Source: Mesostigma viride (lineage: Eukaryota; Streptophyta; Mesostigmatophyceae; Mesostigmatales; Mesostigmataceae). Taken from it: DNA of 62,000 nucleotides. The stretch covers positions 628,322 through 690,321 of the forward strand of contig RPFO01000102.1 in the NCBI GenBank assembly GCA_009746045.1, given 5' to 3'. The notes beneath the pieces were generated by a model. That model made no database searches. It saw nothing but the letters and a program-made list of their open reading frames with translations, and was not told the origin of the DNA. Below, in pieces: positions 46,035-57,675 of the stretch (its first letter is position 1; every line of letters begins with the position of its first letter). A program made the translations under genes and the position numbers.

Positions 46035-46215
46035 CGTGAATTAATTAATTAATTAATTATCAACATCACTCCGTTGGGAGTAGATGTAGCACATAGCCCT
46101 GAGAAGGGGCATATGGCTTTTAATACATTCTAGGCTACTTCATGCAAGGGTGGGAATGTAAGCTACCCCTGCTCTAGGTGCACCAGGGCACCAGCACCCT
46201 CATGGTCTATCACGC
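46035..46215 (-). repeat. Dispersed element family 2, copy 3
   Basis: Inverted relative to 1875-2090. Blocks TTAATTAATTAATTAATTAT, CTCCGTTGGGAGTAGATGTA, GGGGCATATGG and GGTGCACC are in reverse order. Confidence 0.6.
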
Positions 46216-46485
46216 TATGCCCGGGTAAGGGGGGAGCATGCCTGTGAGGGGGAAGATCATCATGGCTATACAAAAACTAGAGCGTGGCATCTCAGCAGAG
46301 AGCAGCTCTCTGCATGGGCACAGCATTACTAAATAAAACTAGGCATCGTCTGGAGTGTGGCTCATCATAGGCACACATGTACATGATTACATAAAGCGCG
46401 TGGCTTAGCTGGAATAGGGCCTCTAGGAGGCGTACATGTACATGGCCACGGTCTATCTATTCTACACTACTACTGCTGTATTCCC

Positions 46486-47879
46486 CTAAGCTGGGGCGTC
46501 TGGAGTCGCTGGGGCCGCGGGGGTCGCCTGCCAGGGCTTGTGGCCGACGTAGATGGCCGCCCCCTTCCAGTACACCGGCTGCCCCGCCTTGGTCTGCCGG
46601 AGCTGGAGGTAGGTCGGCCAGAGCTCCCGTCGCCGTTGTTGCTGCGCCAGGGTCAAGTCGTCATCAAGGGTGAAGAGAGTCTTCTCGAGCCGCTTGCGGC
46701 GTCTGAGAAAAGAAATCTTGTCCGCCGGGGTCTTAAAGGTGAGAAGGAGCGGGGGCGGCCCTGCCTTACCCCGCGCGCGGGGAAGGCGGTGGGCGGCCAG
46801 CTCGATCTCACCAGTAAGGCCCATGCGATCAAGGATTTCTCTCTCAAAAGCACGCGCAAGCTTCTCGGAATTCTCACCTTCCTCCATCTTGAGATTCTTG
46901 ACAATGACGTTGAGGCTGCGCTTGGCGAGCTCGGCCTCCTCGCGGAGGTCAAGCGTCTGCCGTTGAAGCGCTGGGCTGCGACGGCGGAGGTGGTGGAGGT
47001 GGTGTGTTGCTTAAGCATGTCCGCCCAGGTGGTGATGGGAGGAGCATCGCCGGCCAGGCCAGCCGGGGCTGGCTTGGCGGCAATGTCCTTCACCGCCTGG
47101 GCGGTGAGGCCGGCGGTGTTCTGCAGAACCTCGATAGCGATGGCGTTATCCTTAAGACGCTGGTCGATGTCGCGGAGCTGGGCGGTGATGGAGTCGGTGG
47201 AGGCGGAGGGGGGGGTGGAGGCGAGGAGGGCGGCGGTGGCGGTGGGGATGGTGGGGAGCTCAGCAGCCAGCGTGCGCACATTGGCAGCAATGGGCGACAC
47301 GTGCTGGTAGAAGGCGTCGTGGAGGTGGCGGAGGAAGGTGGATTCGGTAACGGGGCAGGGTTGCAAAAGGTCGTCGGCCGAGCGCTTAGTGATGGTAAAG
47401 AGAGCTGCGAGCTGAAGGCGGGGGCGAGGCCAGCCAGCCATGATTGGCCGAGGTAGGGGCGTCAGCTGGGCGGTTGGAAAACCGGCCGTCAGCTCCGTTG
47501 CGGAAAAGGTTTCTGGAAAGGAACTGCTCGCACAGGGCCAGCAGTGAGGCGTGGGCCCGTAAAACACGAGCTCCAGTAACTTGCCGGAGCATGGCATTTC
47601 GAAAAAGGCAAGCCTGTTGATGTCGAAGGTGGCAAAAAGCCGATCAACGTCAAAATCTCGCTCAGACCAGCCAGGTTCGTCTGAGCGACTGCGCTTGGGA
47701 TCAGGCGAGGCTGAGGGCGAGGCAGGAAGCCCGGGAGGGTGCTGGGCGACTACCAGTGCGCGACTAGTGTCACTGCCGCCTGCCGGACCTGATGGCGAAG
47801 CTGCAGCCGGAGCTGCAGACGTATTTTCATTGCCGAGCGCAGCCGTCAGGCTGCGTTGCGTCGATGGGCGTTTGCTCAT
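46486..47879 (-). pseudogene. L1-type ORF1 protein (RNA-binding ORF1p-like), frameshifted
   Basis: From the ATG at 47879 about 305 codons are open, then the coding frame shifts near 46968 and continues to a stop at 46486. The second part reads KRSLNVIVKNLKMEEGENSE, AAHRLPRARGKAGPPPLLL, FKTPADKISFLRRRKRLEK and LTLAQQQRRRELWPTYLQLR, the RRM-like and C-terminal domains of L1-type ORF1 proteins, which coat retrotransposon RNA as trimers. A coiled-coil-like stretch (TAQLRDIDQRLKDNAIAIEVLQ) precedes it. The shift falls at the palindrome AGCGCT (46967-46972), like the micro-insertions in the neighbouring retrotransposons. No RT follows on the same strand, so the element is incomplete, or ORF1 acts alone. 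Confidence 0.65.
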
Positions 47880-48180
47880 CGTATATTGCGTAATAGCGTC
47901 GGAAAATTATATCAGCATGTGCGTCTTAGAAAGACGAAGCGATTGTGATATTCACGACTAAAGTCGGTGCTCAAACGTGAAAGTTATGAGCTCCGCCGTC
48001 AGCCATGGCTACCTCGTGGCTCGTGGCTCGTGGCTCGTATAGTTAGTATGTGGCTCGTATAGTATATTATATTTATATTGAACGTGAAGCTGGGGGTATA
48101 CTAGCTTGCGAAGTGCGTACATGGCGGATGCTCCATACCACGCATGCACATCTAGTGAGTACCTATATACAAAACCATTT

Positions 48181-48345
48181 ATTAATTAATTAAACACGTG
48201 CTCCCGTTGGGGAGTCACGGATCGAGCACCTAAGCTGTGCTTTTAATCCCTGAGTGTGCACTACGGGTAGGGGGCAGAGACCCCCCCCTTCGATCCTCAC
48301 GCCACAGGCATGCCACCGGGTGCTCAATCGGACCTGGCTAACTAA
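48181..48345 (-). repeat. Dispersed short element, copy 2 (inverted to 1225-1410)
   Basis: TTAATTAATTAA, CGTTGGGGAGTCACGG, TGTGCTTTTAATCCCTGAGT, GTGCAC and GGCAGAGACCCCCCCC are the reverse of the blocks at 1225-1410. Confidence 0.6.
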
Positions 48346-48374
48346 ACGCGCTCCGGGGCATCCCAGGGCTGTGG

Positions 48375-50352
48375 GTGCAATATATATTTAACCCTCCCGC
48401 CTCGGCTCCCACCGGCTCCCAGCCCCCGCCGCCCGACTACTCGGCCAGTTGGCGTTGGCTTGACACGGTTCCCTGGGATGCATGCGCCATCAACCCGACG
48501 TCTACCCTGACCGACCTCCCCCACCGCGCGCGTAGCCTTTTCGCGCAATGTGCAATCGTTTCTCTCCGGCGCATGCACGCCGCTCCGGACGACCCGCTGG
48601 GCTTTAAACTGCACATGGTGACCCCCCGCCTGCTCCTCACCCCTCTCGGGCGTGGTGTGCGCGGCCTCCAGGGTGCGGTTATTGCCCGTTGCCGACGCTT
48701 TCTGCAGGGGGACTGGGAGGGGCTGTTTGGCGTGCCGCCCCCGCGCACGGCCCGGCTGTCGGGGGAGGTCAACTTCGAGCGGGTGGCCGCCGACGTCATC
48801 CGCCTCGTCCGCGAGGGGCAGCTCAGCCGGGCCATGACCCGCTTGGAAATGGCCAAGCTGGCCCCCGCCAATGCGGCTACCCTGGCGGCCTTGGAGGCTC
48901 TTCACCCTGCGGAGCCCGGATTCCAGCTGCCCGTGCCGGACCCCCTGCCGCCCCCCCTCCGGCTGGACCGCGACTGCTTCCTGGAGGTGATGCGTGCGGT
49001 CCCGCGGGCTTCCTCTACCGGGCCGTCGGGCTGGCGCTACGAGCACTTGGAGGTCCTGGTGGGGCATGGGGGCGAGGACATTCTCTTTGACACCCTCATT
49101 GACCTGGCGGCTGGTCGCGTTCCTCCCGCTGCGCGCGAGTGGTTAGCGGGCGCTCGCCTCCTCGCTCTGCTCAAGGGTGTCTTGCCCCCCCCCGAGGGCA
49201 AGGTGCGCCCGATTGCCTGCGGTGAGGTGCTCCGCAAGCTCGTGGGCAATGTGATCTGCCGCCAAAAGGCGCCCGAGCTCCGTGCCTTTTTCTGCCCGCC
49301 CCTCGCAGCGGGTGAGACCTCGGTGGCGGCCCAGCTGGGGGTGACGACTCCAGGCGGGGCGGATATCCTCATCCATTCGGTGCAGGCCTACCTCGAGGCC
49401 CACCCCACCCACGCTGTCGTCAAGGTCGACTGCCACAACGCGTTCAACAGTCTGTCCCGCGCCAGCATGTTTGCGGCCGTCATGGAGTCCTTCGAGGACT
49501 TGTACGCTTGGACAGCCGTGTGCTACGGCCAGCCCGGCCAACTGGTTCACATCATGGAGGACGGCACTCGCGGCGGCCTGCTGTCGCGGTCGGGCACCCA
49601 GCAAGGGGACCCCCTGGGACCCCTGTACTTTGCCGCCCCCCTCCAGGGTTGCCTCCAAGCGGTCCATGCTGCCCACCCGGCGGTCGCTATTCAGGCCTAC
49701 TTGGATGATATCTACCTTCTGGGCCCTGTGCCGGACACCACCGCGGCTCTGCTGGCACTGCAGACCGCGGTGGCCGACATCAACCTCCAGTTGACCCTGG
49801 CCAAGTGCGCGGTGTACTCGCCCCAAGGTGATTGCTCCGGCTTTCCGCCCCAGCTCTTGGGCCGGGACGAGCGCCTCCATGGGTTGGATGTCCTCGGCGT
49901 TCCGGTTGGCGACCCCGCGTTTGTCATCGATGCTCTGCGGGCCGCCCTCGAGGCACGCACTGAGGTACTGCCCTTGATTGCACGCCTTCATGATTCGCAG
50001 ACCAAGGGTCTGCTTCTGTGGTTTTGCGCTCACCCTCGCGTCGTTCACTGGCTCTGGGGCGCTCTTCCGGCTCAGGTCCGGCTGGCCGCCGAGGGCCACG
50101 ACGAACGCATCCAGTCGGCCTTGGCGCAGCTGGTCCCGGGCCCCGACCTCCCGCCACATGCTATTCGCATTGCCTCCCTGCCTGCACGGATGGGTGGCTG
50201 CGGTCTGACTCGTGCCGCCCGGCTGGCCCCAGCAGCATTTTTGGGCTCCGTCGCTCAGTCGTGGGCGGAAAGCTGCCGGCTCCTGCCCCTTTTGGCTACG
50301 GCAGCGCCTGACCTCCTGGACCCCAGCAGCCCTTTGCCCTTCGTCACCGCCA
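48375..50352 (+). pseudogene. Non-LTR retrotransposon A, reverse transcriptase part (interrupted)
   Basis: An open frame of about 660 codons encodes a reverse transcriptase: SSTGPSGWRYEHLE, GKVRPIACGEVLRKLVGNVI, VVKVDCHNAFNSLSR (motif A), GTQQGDPLGPLYFA (motif B), AIQAYLDDIYLLG (motif C, YLDD) and LTLAKCAVYSP. The thumb follows to 50352, where a CACTA element is inserted. The frame resumes at 55331, directly in phase when the insert and one CA are left out. No N-terminal DNA-binding domain is visible and the 5' end abuts ATATATATTTAA, so the copy is probably 5' truncated. Confidence 0.85.
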
Positions 50353-50918
50353 CACTAGGAAGTCGGGTTCTGAGATTTTTCTCAGGATCCTGAGATTTCC
50401 TGAGATTTTTCTCAGGATTCCTGAGATTTTCTCAGGATTTCCTGAGATTTCCTGATTTTTTTCTCAGGATATCAGGAGAAATCCTGAGAAACCCTGAGAC
50501 TTTTCTCAGGATTCCTGATATTATATCAGGACTTCCTCTTGAGAATCTTGAGAAGTGCCTGAGATGCGTCTCGCGAAACACTGAGAAACACTGAGATTCG
50601 TAAAAAAATCCTGAGAAATCCTGAGATCCTGAGAAAACCCGCTGAATCAGAAAAAATCAGGAAAATCAGGACACTTAACAGCACAAAAAATCAGGAAAAT
50701 CAGGACACTTAGCATGGCACAAAAAATCAGGAAAATCAGGACACTGAGCATGACACTTGAGAACTCTCAAGTGCATGAAGACAGGACACTTATGCAATAT
50801 ATGTGGATGCAGAAATGATGCAGTTGACACACATGTTCATTGGAAATAAATAAATATAAGTGTGACAAGCACACAACAAGTTACATCAATCCATCATTAC
50901 ATTATATTAGGAATATAA

Positions 50919-51914
50919 TCAATCCCACTCCTCATCAGTGTATGCAGCACTGTCAGAGTCCGCATAATTTACTACCACACGTTGCCTCTCACTTCTCCTT
51001 TGTGTGGGAATGCATGCCTCACCGTCGCTGCTCAGCGACAAATCACTAGCAATGTCATCAGGGCTTGATGCGCTGCCACTAGCCGCTGCCATGGACTTGC
51101 CAGCAATGCTCTTGCCACGCGAGCGGTTTGGTGCAGCGGCTGTGTGTGTTTCTACCAATGTGTCCGCAGTGCGCTTGCCACGCGAGCGGCTTGGTGCAGT
51201 GGTTGCTTGTGGTTCTACCAATGTGCCAACAGTGCGCTTGCCACGTGAGCGATTAGGTGCAGTGGTTGCTTGTGGCTCCGCAGCCATGCGTGCAGTGGTT
51301 GCTTGTGGATCTATGGGTGCAGTGCGATTACCTTGTGAACGACCTCGTGTTGTCATGTCTCTTCGCTTAACACACAGTGTCACCTTGCGCTGCAGGTTCA
51401 TATCAGCATACACGTCTGTGGTTCTCAGCTGAGCACCTGCAGCACGGGATAATACATGCTGGGCTGCACTACACGTTTCCTTTACCATTTGCCACGGCAA
51501 TTTACAGTGCACGATGGCTATCTCAGGTGCATACTCTGGATCAACTACAAAACCAACTGAACATACACTCCCGGGAAGGACTAAAGCATCCTGCTTGGGC
51601 GCTCGCTCCCCTAAAGGTATAAGCGTCAATCCCTCTAAAGGGAGCTCTTTCACAGAACCGACATCAAACAGAGCGACCTTTAAAAGAACTTGCCTACTCC
51701 ATCCTTCCGTCGGGGCACGGAGGAAACTATGCAGAATGTGTGTGATGCGGCCATACCTAACCCCCTCTTTACCATAAACCATTACTCCCGAGTTGCGATG
51801 GCGAACAGTTTGTCGAAGGTCGGCGACTGCAGTTCGGTAATTGCTGCCATTGATGTGGATTGAGTCATGCTCGTCACAAGCAGGCTCCATGCCACACACC
51901 GCCGCCGTAATCAT
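50919..51914 (-). CDS. CACTA-internal protein, possible transposase C-terminal part
   Basis: 331 codons, open from an ATG at 51914. Residues 30-150 are globular (VMVYGKEGVRYGRITHILHS, QVLLKVALFDVGSVKELPLE, VGFVVDPEYAPEIAIVHC). The arrangement of a strand-rich module with YGRI near the C-terminus resembles the end of CACTA TNP2-like transposases; this is inference. Residues 195-275 hold four basic repeats (EPQATTAPNRSRGKRT), followed by a Ser/Asp-rich tail ending TDEEWD. The conserved catalytic core is absent upstream. Confidence 0.45.
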   Translation of the reverse strand: MITAAVCGMEPACDEHDSIHINGSNYRTAVADLRQTVRHRNSGVMVYGKEGVRYGRITHILHSFLRAPTEGWSRQVLLKVALFDVGSVKELPLEGLTLIPLGERAPKQDALVLPGSVCSVGFVVDPEYAPEIAIVHCKLPWQMVKETCSAAQHVLSRAAGAQLRTTDVYADMNLQRKVTLCVKRRDMTTRGRSQGNRTAPIDPQATTARMAAEPQATTAPNRSRGKRTVGTLVEPQATTAPSRSRGKRTADTLVETHTAAAPNRSRGKSIAGKSMAAASGSASSPDDIASDLSLSSDGEACIPTQRRSERQRVVVNYADSDSAAYTDEEWD

Positions 51915-51949
51915 CGTGGGGAGGCGTGGCTCCTGGTTTTGCGTGATCC

Positions 51950-53700
51950 ATTGCTTTCTATCTGAGCAAGTGACTTGACTAGTGCGAGACCCAAAGTGGA
52001 AATGCCGTGTCTATTCCGGCCTAACATGGCTGATGAAGGCGTTTATGGAATGGTGCGGCTAGGTGCAGGGTTGTGTTGCCTACCATGGCTGCTGAAGGCG
52101 TTCATGGGTGCGGCTAGGTGCAAGGTCGCGTTGCCTAATCGCAACCTTTCTAAATTTTTCGCTCGTTGGACCAACGGTCTACCAGGTAACGGTTAAGAGA
52201 GGTAGGGCGCGAAGTTGAAAGTTTGGAACGGCACTGTCGTCATGCGGCTATTTCACGGCATCATAACGGCCTTTATTTCAGTTATGTTCAGTTCAGTTTA
52301 TTCCCACGCCGGTTCCCTAGCCTTGCCCGTACCGGCTTCGGAATAAACGGATGCCGGAACCGTATCCTTGTTCCAATTTTTAACAGGCAGGTACTACTTA
52401 TATAAAGCCCGAACTAAGAGCTCTTTTGTAGAATGTTCTCACTGCCTAATTGCTTTAGTGACTTTGCGTTAATAATTGTCGGCTGTCAGTCTGTCAGCCA
52501 ACAATCAGAAATCGTTGTCGCACTTTATAACCTGCTCCAATGGTTGTCCGGCAAAGGCAGGACCAAGCGTTTTCTAGGGTCTGGCAGGACGGCGGTTTTT
52601 TAAATGCCTGTGGCTTTCATTGGTGAATACTAGTTACTGTACCTGTAAATTTATCGGCAGTTTGCGGCTCCGACCGTTCTAAAAGGCTTTGAGACAAGTA
52701 GTAACCAGTGGAAAGGTAAGATGTCATGACAATACGGAAGATCGCTTGGCTGGAATCACTCGAGACATTCCGCCTGCCGCTGGCTACGGATGTGACCTAG
52801 TCGCAATCTTTTTTTTTGCGCAAATTCAAAAAAACGCGTCTGACGTAGCCCTAGCCGTTGTTCGCAGTCAAGTCAGTGCTGGGGCTAGCGGGCAGTGAGG
52901 GCACATACACGCTAGCTCGAGCGATGGGGCAACCGATTTCCATACGTAACCAATGAATGCAACCACCGAATAACAAGCGCTGCAGGTGTGGCAGCAGGGG
53001 TGGCAGCGAGAACCGCACTAGAAGCGGTTCTAGTAGCGACGACATGTGAGTGACATAAGTAACGGAGAATAAACAGAGCGAGATTCTGGAGCTATCCAAA
53101 ACCTACAAGGCCGTCATGGACAGGCTGTGATCGAAGAGGAATGGAGCCGGGAAAATGAGCAACTGCGTAGCTGAGCAAGGATACTTATGAGAATTGCTTG
53201 GCAGTTTGCATTGGAAGGCCCATAGACCGCAAAAGCGGCATTCTGAGCAAAAGCTGGTTTCTTAGTATAGCATGAACTCTGAATACTTGATTTCTTGTCC
53301 TCTTACATGCGTGGTCAATTTCATGAAGATGACCATCATGAAGTACCGTCCTTGGGCATTTTTGTGCGTACATGCCCGTTTGTTGTCAAAGCACGTCCAT
53401 GCAGACCTGAATCCCATGCAAGCCCCAAGCGTCAATTGCGACTATCTTTGCAAAGGAAAAGCATCTAGACGTGTTCTGATGAAGCCAGTAAGGTCAAATG
53501 TTTCATGGTGCTTCCTCATAAGCCACATAGTAGATTAGATACTAACTTGGTTGGTCCATGCGTGAGTATGTGCATGTTGTCATCAGTTTGCTACCTACTT
53601 TTTAATTACCTTGCCTACTTACTAGCTTTGTTATTGAAGGTATTTTCCTAATTTTGCACTGGAATTCATTCCTTACATCACTACTATTCTTTCTCCCCTT
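51950..53700. other. CACTA interior, no confident gene
   Basis: Short frames only. ENKQSEILELSKTYKAVMDR at about 53068-53130 could be an exon. A near-duplicate of 40 bp (ATGGCTGATGAAGGCGTTTA and ATGGCTGCTGAAGGCGTTCA) occurs at 52026 and 52085. Confidence 0.35.
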
Positions 53701-53713
53701 TGCAATCGCAACA

Positions 53714-54821
53714 GGAGGGACGGAATGTTATCTTCTCCGCGGTCATGAGGTTGTCCCTTCTGCGTGGTAAGTGTCATAAAGTTGATTAGTCCCTTGGTCC
53801 CTCACTTGCTCCTTGCTTCCTTGCATGCTTGCTTGCTGAGTTCGATAAACCCCTTGCTTCCTTGCATGCTTGTTTCCGTCTTTGCGTGCTTGCTTGCTTC
53901 TTTGCGTGGTTGCTTTCTTCCTTGATTAGGCCCTTGCTTGGTTGTTTAGCCGCTTGCTGAATTTGATTAGTTCCTTGCTTTATTCCCTTGCTTCCTTGCA
54001 TGCGTGCTTCCTGAATGTAATTAGTCCCTTGCTTCCTTTCTTAGTCCCATGCTTCCTTTGTAAGCCACTCTTCCTCGCATGCTTGCTGAATTTAATTAAT
54101 GCCTTGCTTCCTTTGATATGACCTTGCCTACTTGGTTAGGCCGTTCCTTCCCTGCATGCTTGACCACTTGCTGAATGGAATCAGTCCCCTGATTCCTTTG
54201 TTAGGCCCTTGCTTCCTTTGTTAGCCCCTCTTCCTTGCATGCTTGCAATTGCTTGCTTGCTGAATCTAATCAGTCCCTTGCTTCCTTTGTTACGCCCTTG
54301 CTTCCTTATTTAGCCACTCTCGTCCTTGCGCGCATGTACGCTTGCTTGCTGAATTCAATTAGTCCCTTGCCCTGAAGAAATTTAGTCTAGTTACCCTGGA
54401 GCTTCACAGTTAATAAACGTGTTTTCCCTTTTTCAATGCATCGGTCATATGCAATGTCGTGGTTTCTTGGTCTTGCACATCTCAATAATGGCGGTGCTAG
54501 GCTTTCACTTGGGTCACCCTTTCAATGTTTTGTACCAGTCAGAAGTATCTTTTTTTATGCCGAGCATGATGTTGTTTGCTATGCCTTTGGTCTGGTTAGG
54601 TGTACATGTGCACATGCTGCAGCCCAGCGTTTCTAATCATGGTCCTGTTTAATGCCTTTTTTCCCCCTTCCTGGTTTATGCGTGCAGGTAAATGTGCAAC
54701 GAAGCACAGTTTGGCAGAGTATATGAAGAACCAAATGATCTACAAGATCTGCCAAACGATGAAGAAACAATCCTCTTTTTGTTGTGATTTATTTTTTGCC
54801 TATGAATAAAAGATTTTTTAA
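53714..54821 (+). CDS. Possible last exons of a second CACTA gene
   Basis: An exon-like block after CAACAG at about 53714 (EGRNVIFSAVMRLSLLR) ends at donor GTAAGT. A block after GCGTGCAG at 54688 reads, in matching phase, CATKHSLAEYMKNQMIYKI and stops at TAA, with AATAAAAG just downstream. The second gene of CACTA elements often encodes a DNA-binding protein; nothing here proves that. The intron between contains the repeat at 53790-54370. Confidence 0.3.
53790..54370. repeat. Degenerate tandem repeat inside the CACTA element
   Basis: About 40-bp units of CCCTTGCTTCCTTGCATGCT and TGCTTGCTGAATTTAATTAG, repeated more than ten times with many changes. Confidence 0.7.
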
Positions 54822-55328
54822 ATAATATTTATCAATGTAATAAATGCACTGATTGTGAGTCATGCCCCTGTTGTAATCATCTTGCATTGTCGTATTTCTG
54901 TTGGTCCCTGATAACACCATTTTTTGTCCCAGAATGGCTGGAGAATTCGCCTGTGCATGTTCTTGATTTTCTTGAGATTCTACTCGTTTTTTTGTCCTGA
55001 GATTTTCTTGAGATTCTACTCGTTTTTTTGTCCTGAGATTGTCCTGAGATTTTGTCCTGAGATTTTCACTACAAAGTCAAAATCTCAATACCTGAGTTTT
55101 TCACCAGAAATCTCAGGACCCGAGGTGTGCACTTACCAGATTTTGTGAAGACGAAAAAAATCAGGAAAAATCAGGGCAATCTCAGGAAAAATCTCAGGAA
55201 ATCTCAAGACGATCTCAAGACAATCTCAAGATATCTCAGGATTTCTCAGGATTTCTCAGGATTTCTCAAAAAAAAACTCAGGACGATATCAAGAAATATC
55301 AGGACGAATTTTTTCCGACTTCCTAGTG

Positions 55329-56480
55329 CATCCAGGAGGCCTATGCTGAGATCCAGCAGGCCTGTTCTCCCGTCCGTGCCGCTCAGGCGGTACAGCGCCA
55401 CCTCCCTCGCGGCACTCCCTCGGTCGCCTCCGTTCAATCTCCCGCCGCATTCCCTGCTCGCGTCATCGATAAACACCAGAAAACCTACGCGGGTATTCTG
55501 CACACGGCTGATTGGATTGCTCTTTTCGCGGACCTCAACGCCCAGGGACGTGCGTGGCTGTTCTCGCTTTCCTTGCGGAGTGTGGGCTCGGCGTACCTTC
55601 GTGCTCTTCCCATGGCCCCCCCATTCGCCTTGGCTCCCAGCCACTACTCGGTGGCGCTCCGGCACCAGCTATTTGCCCCGCAGCCTCTTGTTCCGGCCGG
55701 GCGGCCTTGTGGTAGCTGTGGGCAGCCGCTGGATCCCACGGGGACTCACTACCTTGCCTGCATGGGGGGCCAACAGAATCAGAATTGGTATTTGTATTTG
55801 CACACTGTCCTCCTGACGGTGGTGCTCGCCATGATTCGGTCGGTTTTCCCCCACGCGAACATCCGGTCCGAGGATGCGGATGGCGCTGCCTTCTATTCCC
55901 CCAACCACCGGCCTGACATCGTGGTGCTGGACTTTGAGGGGGGTGGCCGGCATCTGCTTATTGACGTTTCGGTGGCGCGGCCCTTGGCTCTTAGCCACGT
56001 GGCTGGGGCCTCCCTCACGGCAGGTTACACGGCGGACCGGGCGGAGCGGGCCAAGCTCCTGGCCTACGGCGACGTCGGGCACCATCGTGTGGTGTACTTT
56101 GTCCTGGAGGACTCAGTTTGGGGCCATGGGGCCCCTGACCTCCGCCTTCTTCAAGGAGAATTGCCGGCTCCGGGAGGACCGGCTGGACCTGGAGGGCCAG
56201 CGGGCCCCACCATGGTCGGCGCGGACCTGGACGTCATATTGGCGTCAGCGCTTGTCGGTGGCGCTGACTCGGGCCATGGCTGACATCATGCTCCGCCGTA
56301 CGCGGGCTGATTTTGCGGTGCAGCAGGGCTATTAGGTTCCTCCCGTTAGGCGTTTCCATTGGTCTTATCGTAGTATAGAGCTTTGACATGGCTCTGTATA
56401 TAGGTTTATAGCTGGGCGTTTGCTTTGGTTTGAGTGATTTCACTCTGTTGTAAGTAATTATATTTTTAATATATATTTAA
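55329..56480 (+). pseudogene. Non-LTR retrotransposon A, zinc finger, endonuclease and 3' end
   Basis: Continues the RT protein after the CACTA insert: IQEAYAEIQQ, a C-x2-C-x9-H-x3-C zinc knuckle (CGSCGQPLDPTGTHYLAC) and a restriction-like endonuclease motif RPDIVVLDFEGG then LLIDVSVARP (RPD-x14-ID), the PD-(D/E)XK signature of R2/NeSL/HERO-type elements that nick a chosen target. The frame breaks at 56111 (ACTCAGT, +4) and 56209 (ACCATGGT, +3) relative to later copies, which read on to a shared QQGY stop. The 3' UTR contains TGTAAGTAATTATATTTTTA and ends ATATATATTTAAA near 56480. Confidence 0.8.
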
Positions 56481-56882
56481 AGCGACCCCGCGTTTGTCAT
56501 CGATGCTCTGCGGGCCGCCCTCGAGGCACGCACTGAGGTACTGCCCTTGATTGCGCGCCTTCATCATGATTCGCAGACCAAGGGTCTGCTTCTGTGGTTT
56601 TGCGCTCACCCTCGCGTCGTTCACTGGCTCCGGGGCGCTCTTCCGGCTCAGGTCCGGCTGGCCGCCGAGGGCCACGACGAACGCATCCAGTCGGCCTTGG
56701 CGCAGCTGGTCCCGGGCCCCGACCTCCCGCCACATGCTATTCGCATTGCCTCCCTGCCTGCACGGATGGGTGGCTGCGGTCTGACTCGTGCCGCCCGGCT
56801 GGCCCCAGCAGCATTTTTGGGCTCCGTCGCTCAGTCGTGGGCGGAAAGCTGCCGGCTCCTGCCCCTTTTGGCAACGGCAGCG

Positions 56883-57675
56883 ATTACAATTCGTTCAAGT
56901 GGCCCGCCGGAGCGGCTGTACAATTTTTCCCAGTGAGCGCGCTGCCAAGTGTACTTGTGGGCAAATTTTTAGGTGCCCCGTCACTTCGAGGTACTAAAAA
57001 TTAGGCTACGGTACGAATTCAGCGAATTTCAGCGAATTTTCAGTCGAACCAAAGGAAGTGACGCCAACTACCAAAAAGTTTCCGTTACGAATTTTCAGCC
57101 CAACACTCGCGCAAAATGAAGTGACGGCAACTACCAAAAAGTTTCCGTTACGAATTTTCACTCCCACACGTTTACACGTTTGCACAAGAGGAAGTGACGG
57201 CAACTACCAAACAGTTTCCGTTACGAATTTTCAGTCCCACACTTCGCGCAAATTTTAGTAGGGCTGCACGCAAGCTACCTTTCAAAATTTTGCGCTAGTA
57301 TGGAACGCATTTCATTCGTCTGGAGGAACGCTGCCCGCCAACTACCCCCGTTCAGAATGTTCCGCCGAAATTTACTTGAGATTTGGAAATCTGAACGTGC
57401 GCGCAAATTTTAGTAGGGCTGCACGCAAGCTACCTTTCAAAATTTTGCGCAAGTATGGAACGCAATTCATTCGTCCGGAGGAATGCTGCTCGTCAACTGC
57501 CCCCGTTCAGAAAGTTGCGCCGAACTTTACTTGAGATTTGGAAATCTGAACGTGCGGTTGGAGTTTCGCGGGGAAACCCAAGTTCCCTAGTAATTCACCA
57601 ATGACGCGCTTCGAACACTTGTCCGCTAAAACCTAAGCAGCCGCTCCGGCTGGCCACTTAAACGAAACTTGATCG
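56883..57675. mobile_element. TIR element, about 790 bp, inside retrotransposon B
   Basis: Ends TTCGTTCAAGTGGCCCGCCG plus GAGCGGCTG at 56890 and the reverse complement of TTCGTTTAAGTGGCCAGCCG plus GAGCGGCTG ending 57666; two mismatches in 28. No ORF. The host copy lacks about 300 bp at the insertion point, so the insertion came with a deletion. Confidence 0.7.
56995..57545. repeat. Internal repeats of the 790-bp TIR element
   Basis: Three units of about 65 bp with AAGTGACGGCAACTACCAAA and GTTTCCGTTACGAATTTTCA, then two of about 150 bp with AAATTTTAGTAGGGCTGCAC and CTTGAGATTTGGAAATCTGA. Confidence 0.8.

Larger units (their letters stand above)
50353..55328. mobile_element. CACTA (EnSpm-type) DNA transposon, 4976 bp, inserted in retrotransposon A
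   Basis: Terminal inverted repeats are CACTAGGAAGTCGG at 50353-50366 and CCGACTTCCTAGTG at 55315-55328, flanked by the dinucleotide CA on both sides (50351-50352, 55329-55330). CACTA termini and a 2-3 bp target duplication define the superfamily. Inside each end lie dozens of subterminal TCCTGAGAAATC / GATTTCTCAGGA words in both orientations (50370-50740 and 54950-55310), as CACTA transposase needs. Removal of the insert restores the RT frame. No complete transposase is visible, so it is probably a deletion derivative or a highly intron-split copy. Confidence 0.85.

Noticed and set aside
49143-50159. 338-codon frame antisense to the reverse transcriptase
   Set aside because: High-GC antisense shadow of the RT frame with no recognisable motif.
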